Shown one piece after another: positions 60,871 through 64,000 of a stretch of 64,000 bases of DNA. The stretch is from Paucibacter sp. TC2R-5 (GTDB taxonomy: Bacteria; Pseudomonadota; Gammaproteobacteria; Burkholderiales; Burkholderiaceae_C). The notes under the pieces are model-generated. The model saw only the letters and a list, made by a program, of their open reading frames with translations. It did no database searches and was not told the DNA's origin. How positions within the stretch are numbered: position 1 is the first letter of the stretch; each line of letters opens with the position of its first letter. Made by a program: the position numbers and the translations under genes. Location of the stretch: contig NZ_JAJIRQ010000002.1 of assembly GCF_025717605.1 (NCBI RefSeq), positions 515,884-579,883 on the forward strand, written 5' to 3'.

Positions 60871-61836
60871 ATGAAGTCAGCTTATCGAGACCGTTACGGC
60901 CCGCCCCTTGTGTTGTCGATTCGCGAGCTGCCTGTACCAGCGCCCAAAGAGGGCGAAATTCGCATCCGCGTGCGGGCGGCGACCGTGAACCGAACCGATT
61001 GCGCCATCCTGCTCGGCAAGCCCTTCGTGATGCGATTTTTTTGCGGCCTGAGAAGACCCCGCCATCGTGCGACCGGCACCGATTTCGCGGGTGAAGTCGA
61101 GGCCGTCGGCAGTGGGGTGGATCGCTTCAAGGTCGGTGACCGGGTCTGGGGATTTGACGATGCCGGGCTTGGCTCGCACAGCCAACAGATGCTGCTGCGG
61201 CAGGACAAGGCGGTCGCGAAGATGCCAGCCGGCATAGGCTTTGAGCAAGCCGCAGCGAGCATAGAGGGGGCTCACTATGCCTACAACTTCATCAACAAGG
61301 TCAAGCTGAAAGCCGGGCAGACGGCGCTGCTGAACGGCGCGTCTGGCGCGATTGGCTCGGCCTTGCTGCAGCTGCTCAAGCATTTTGGCCTGCAGGTGAC
61401 GGCGACCTGCGCCACGCCTCAGCTGATGCGCATCAAAGCGCTGGGTGCCGATCGGGTGATTGATTACTTGCAGCAAGACTTCACCCAGGAGCAAGGGCGA
61501 CAGTTCGACTATGTGTTTGACGCGGTGGGCAAGAGCTGCTTTGCCGCCTGCCGCCCCCTGTTGCGGCCTGCGGGCGTTTACATCTCGTCTGAGCTGGGGG
61601 CTTATTTACAGAATCTCTTGCTGGCGCTGCTCTCGCCAATCTTGCCCGGGCCCAAGGTCATCTTTCCGGTGCCCTTCAGGCCGCTGGAAAGCATGGCTTT
61701 CGTAGGCGGGCTGCTCGAACGCGGGGAGTTCAAGCCGCTGATTGACCGCAGCGTGCCGCTTGAGCAGATTGCAGCCGCGTTTGATTTGGCGCTGAGTGGG
61801 CAGAAGGTGGGCAATTTGCTGCTGAGCTTGGATTAG
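60871..61836 (+). CDS. Zinc-independent alcohol dehydrogenase/quinone reductase (MDR)
   Basis: 321 residues. The GroES-like N-terminus (RVRAATVNRTDCAILLG) and Rossmann motif (LLNGASGAIGSALLQLLKHFG) mark an MDR-family NAD(P)H oxidoreductase. Classic zinc ligands are absent, so it resembles quinone oxidoreductases. ATG at 60871 (MKSAYRDRYGPP) is where homologues begin. Substrate unknown. Confidence 0.9.
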   Translation: MKSAYRDRYGPPLVLSIRELPVPAPKEGEIRIRVRAATVNRTDCAILLGKPFVMRFFCGLRRPRHRATGTDFAGEVEAVGSGVDRFKVGDRVWGFDDAGLGSHSQQMLLRQDKAVAKMPAGIGFEQAAASIEGAHYAYNFINKVKLKAGQTALLNGASGAIGSALLQLLKHFGLQVTATCATPQLMRIKALGADRVIDYLQQDFTQEQGRQFDYVFDAVGKSCFAACRPLLRPAGVYISSELGAYLQNLLLALLSPILPGPKVIFPVPFRPLESMAFVGGLLERGEFKPLIDRSVPLEQIAAAFDLALSGQKVGNLLLSLD

Positions 61837-61868
61837 AGCCGGGCCAGCCTGCTCGCCAATCGCTGCGT

Positions 61869-64000
61869 TCAGGCCAGCCAGTGCGGCTTTTCAGACCAGG
61901 CGGCTACCCAGGCGGGCACGGCGGTGGCCGGCATGGGGCGGGCGATGCCATAGCCCTGAGCCAGCTCGCAACCCAGGGCCAGCAGGCGCGCGCCATGTGC
62001 AGCGGTCTCCACGCCCTCGGCAATGACCTGGCGACCGAAGGCTTTGGCCAGGCCGATCACGCCGGTGACGATGGCCAGATCGTCAGGGTCGCTCAGCATG
62101 TCACGGACAAAAGTCTGGTCGATCTTCAACAGCTCGATCGGCAGGCGGCGCAGGTAAGTCAGCGATGAATAGCCGGTGCCGAAGTCATCGAGCGCGAAAT
62201 GCACACCCAGGGTCTGGCAGGCGTGCATCAGTTTGGACATCTGGGCCATGTCTTCCAGGGCGCTCGTCTCTAGCACCTCTAACTGCAGGCCGCATTGCTG
62301 CTCCCCCGCAGTGGGGAGCAGCAATGCAGACAGGCGCGACACAAAATTGGCTTGCTGCAATTGCATCGCGCAGACATTGACGCTGACCTGCAAGTCCAGG
62401 CCCTCGGCGCGCCAGAGTGCAATTTGCCGCAGGGCCTGCGCAATCACCCATTCCCCCACATCCACGCTGAGCGCTTGATCTTCGATCAGCGGCAGAAAAG
62501 CCGCCGGCGGCAGTTCGCCGCGCTCTGGGTGCTGCCAGCGAATCAGCGCCTCGACGCCGACCACGGCGTTGGTTCGCATATTGACCTTGGGCTGGTAGCA
62601 CAGCTTGAATTGGCCCAGGGCGAGGGCGTTGCGCATCTCCGCCAAGCCTTCGCGCTGCTGCTTGGCCGCAGCTTCGTGTGCGATATCGAAGAGATGAAAG
62701 CGATTCTTGCCGGCTTGCTTGGCCAGATACATGGCTTGGTCGGCATGGCGGATCAGGCGGTCCGCATCGGCGCCGTCTTGAGGATAGATCGTGACGCCAA
62801 TGCTGGTGGAAACCTCCAGCAGCAAGTCACCCAGCTGGACTGGCGCGCTGGCCGCTTTCAGCAGGCGCTCCAAGGCCTGTTCGCAATCACGCGGCTGCGC
62901 GAGTTCGCTCAAAACCGCCACAAATTCATCGCCGCCAATGCGTGCCAGCACGTCGCCGTCCCGCAGCACCGACTGCATTCGATTGGCCACGGCAATCAAG
63001 AGCTCGTCGCCGGTGGCATGGCCATGGCGGTCGTTGATGCTCTTGAAGCCGTCGAGATCCAGATAGGCCACCGCCAAAGAAAGCTTGCGGCGCCGGCATT
63101 GCGCCATGGCATGCTGCAGCCGCTGGGCCAACAGGACCCGATTGGGCATGCCGGTGAGTGCGTCGAAATGGGCGTTGCGTTCAAGTTGGCGCAGATGGTG
63201 TTTAGTCTGCGTGATGTCGGTGAACAGCGCGACAAAATTCTGCGTTTCACCCTTTTTGCCCTTGACCTCGCTGATGGTGAGCATGATTGCAACGATATCG
63301 CCCGCGCTGCGCCGAATCCACATCTCACCGCTCCAATAGCCGCCGGCGTGCAGATCGCGCCATAGCTGGGTGTAGAAGCCGGGCGCTTGCGCCGACGAAC
63401 GCAACATCAGGGCGGCTCGACCCAACACGGCTTCGCGCGGGTAAGCGGTGATCTGACTGAAGGTTTCGTTGACATCGATGATGTTGCCCGCGGCGTCGGT
63501 GATGACGATGCCTTCGCGGGCATGCTTGAACACATTGGCGGCCAACAGCAATTGCTCTTCGGCGAGCTTGCGGGCGGTGATGTCGGTGCTGGTGCCCGTC
63601 ATGCGTAGGGCTTGACCCTCGGCGTCGCGGCTTGCGACCATGCCGCGGGCCAGCAGCCAGCGCCATTTGCCGTCTTTGTGCATGCGGCGGTGCTCGCTGA
63701 CATAGCCGGGCGTTTTCCCTGCCAGATGGGCATGTACGGCGGCCCAGGCCGCGTCGAAGTCATCGGGGTGAATCCTGGGCGGTTCGCGGTAGCAGATATC
63801 ACTGTCCAGATCGGCCCCTGAAAACCCCATCATCTCCTTCCAGCGTCGCGAATACTGGGTGATGTTGGCCCTAACATCCCAATCCCAGACACCGTCGCCA
63901 GCCCCTTCGAGGGCGAAGCGCAGCACCACCTCGCTGGCGCTCTTGGCCTCCAATTCCGCGGCCAGAGCGCTGACGTCGCAGTAGCTTCTCAGCCAGCCGC
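61869..64000 (-). CDS. PAS-GGDEF-EAL signalling protein (partial)
   Basis: The gene enters from the right edge: the minus-strand frame has no stop from 64000 down to the stop at 61869, giving 710 codons of its C-terminal part. Two PAS/PAC regions (GDGVWDWDV; IDVNETFSQITAYPREAVLG) precede a GGDEF domain (IGGDEFVAVLSEL) and an EAL domain (GVEALIRWQHPERG, DDFGTGYSSL). Both catalytic motifs look intact, so it could make or degrade c-di-GMP; dual domain proteins often act as phosphodiesterases. The start is outside the window; an apparent TTG at 63953 is not the true start. Confidence 0.92.
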   Translation of the reverse strand, partial: GWLRSYCDVSALAAELEAKSASEVVLRFALEGAGDGVWDWDVRANITQYSRRWKEMMGFSGADLDSDICYREPPRIHPDDFDAAWAAVHAHLAGKTPGYVSEHRRMHKDGKWRWLLARGMVASRDAEGQALRMTGTSTDITARKLAEEQLLLAANVFKHAREGIVITDAAGNIIDVNETFSQITAYPREAVLGRAALMLRSSAQAPGFYTQLWRDLHAGGYWSGEMWIRRSAGDIVAIMLTISEVKGKKGETQNFVALFTDITQTKHHLRQLERNAHFDALTGMPNRVLLAQRLQHAMAQCRRRKLSLAVAYLDLDGFKSINDRHGHATGDELLIAVANRMQSVLRDGDVLARIGGDEFVAVLSELAQPRDCEQALERLLKAASAPVQLGDLLLEVSTSIGVTIYPQDGADADRLIRHADQAMYLAKQAGKNRFHLFDIAHEAAAKQQREGLAEMRNALALGQFKLCYQPKVNMRTNAVVGVEALIRWQHPERGELPPAAFLPLIEDQALSVDVGEWVIAQALRQIALWRAEGLDLQVSVNVCAMQLQQANFVSRLSALLLPTAGEQQCGLQLEVLETSALEDMAQMSKLMHACQTLGVHFALDDFGTGYSSLTYLRRLPIELLKIDQTFVRDMLSDPDDLAIVTGVIGLAKAFGRQVIAEGVETAAHGARLLALGCELAQGYGIARPMPATAVPAWVAAWSEKPHWLA

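Noticed and set aside
1-64000. CRISPR arrays, tRNA or rRNA genes
   Set aside because: No direct-repeat spacing, no cloverleaf-like segment and no rRNA segments were recognised by eye; a covariance-model scan would settle small RNAs.

Overview
The window is a high-GC, densely coded chromosome-like segment from a betaproteobacterium, most likely Burkholderiales. The case rests on the GC-rich codon use, a QueE with the CX14CX2C cluster motif described in Burkholderia, and families common in that order (DUF3597, DUF2242, DUF2868/DUF3482, DUF3482-type GTPase, DUF4124). The genus cannot be read from the sequence. I see no rRNA, tRNA, CRISPR array, intact insertion sequence or prophage. Both ends cut through genes: an FAD-linked oxidase at the left and a PAS-GGDEF-EAL protein at the right.

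Layout. 1-6.7 kb: FAD-linked oxidase, small membrane protein, cobalamin adenosyltransferase, DUF3597 protein, an unrecognised protein with an HNH-like motif, a secreted-protein remnant, an AbrB/PIN toxin-antitoxin pair, a GNAT enzyme and an exonuclease/MazG pair. 6.7-11.2 kb: two related intergenic modules rich in DnaA boxes flank a GDSL lipoprotein, OmpW, QueE and a three-domain QueD. 11.2-19.2 kb: methyltransferase, Suv3-like helicase, a Kef-type antiporter, and the DUF2868/DUF3482 pair. 19.2-31.2 kb: lipoproteins, aldolase, DUF885 and M48 metallopeptidases, GNAT, gshA, acyl-CoA dehydrogenase, diguanylate cyclase, apt. 31.2-36.4 kb: a gene pair broken by a stop codon, mnmE, a Crp-type regulator and a peptide transporter. 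36.6-43.7 kb: MerR regulator and CDF metal exporter, DUF1275, SpeE-like enzyme, Cdd1 protein, a cysteine-dioxygenase-like cupin, pyrF, EamA transporter and a cell-wall-hydrolase-like protein. 43.7-48.8 kb: a run of three exported peptidases (two M16 and one S9). 48.8-57.6 kb: methyltransferase/GFA pair, EF-hand protein, periplasmic binding protein, GlxA regulator with divergent MFS, FNT channel, PAP2, and EamA/Lrp divergent pair. 57.6-64 kb: phosphoethanolamine transferase with PAP2 phosphatase, a small secreted protein, an oxidoreductase and the GGDEF-EAL sensor.

The most interesting signal is non-coding. Module A (about 6.75-6.98 kb) has an AT-rich stretch, TAG-type triplets, a GC-rich spacer and three perfect TTATCCACA boxes, in the order of a bacterial basal origin-unwinding region. 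Module B, about 4.2 kb away, is a diverged copy in the same orientation with almost identical spacing. Neither is next to dnaA in this window. They could be an origin or bipartite origin, a DnaA-titrating or reactivating locus, a DnaA-regulated promoter pair, or members of a dispersed repeat family. Other points worth a second look are the three-domain QueD with apparently one complete active site, a class-1-like PyrF with an Asp-to-Glu change in its catalytic motif, a metal-sensor MerR lacking one usual Cys, and a perfect 23-bp inverted repeat.
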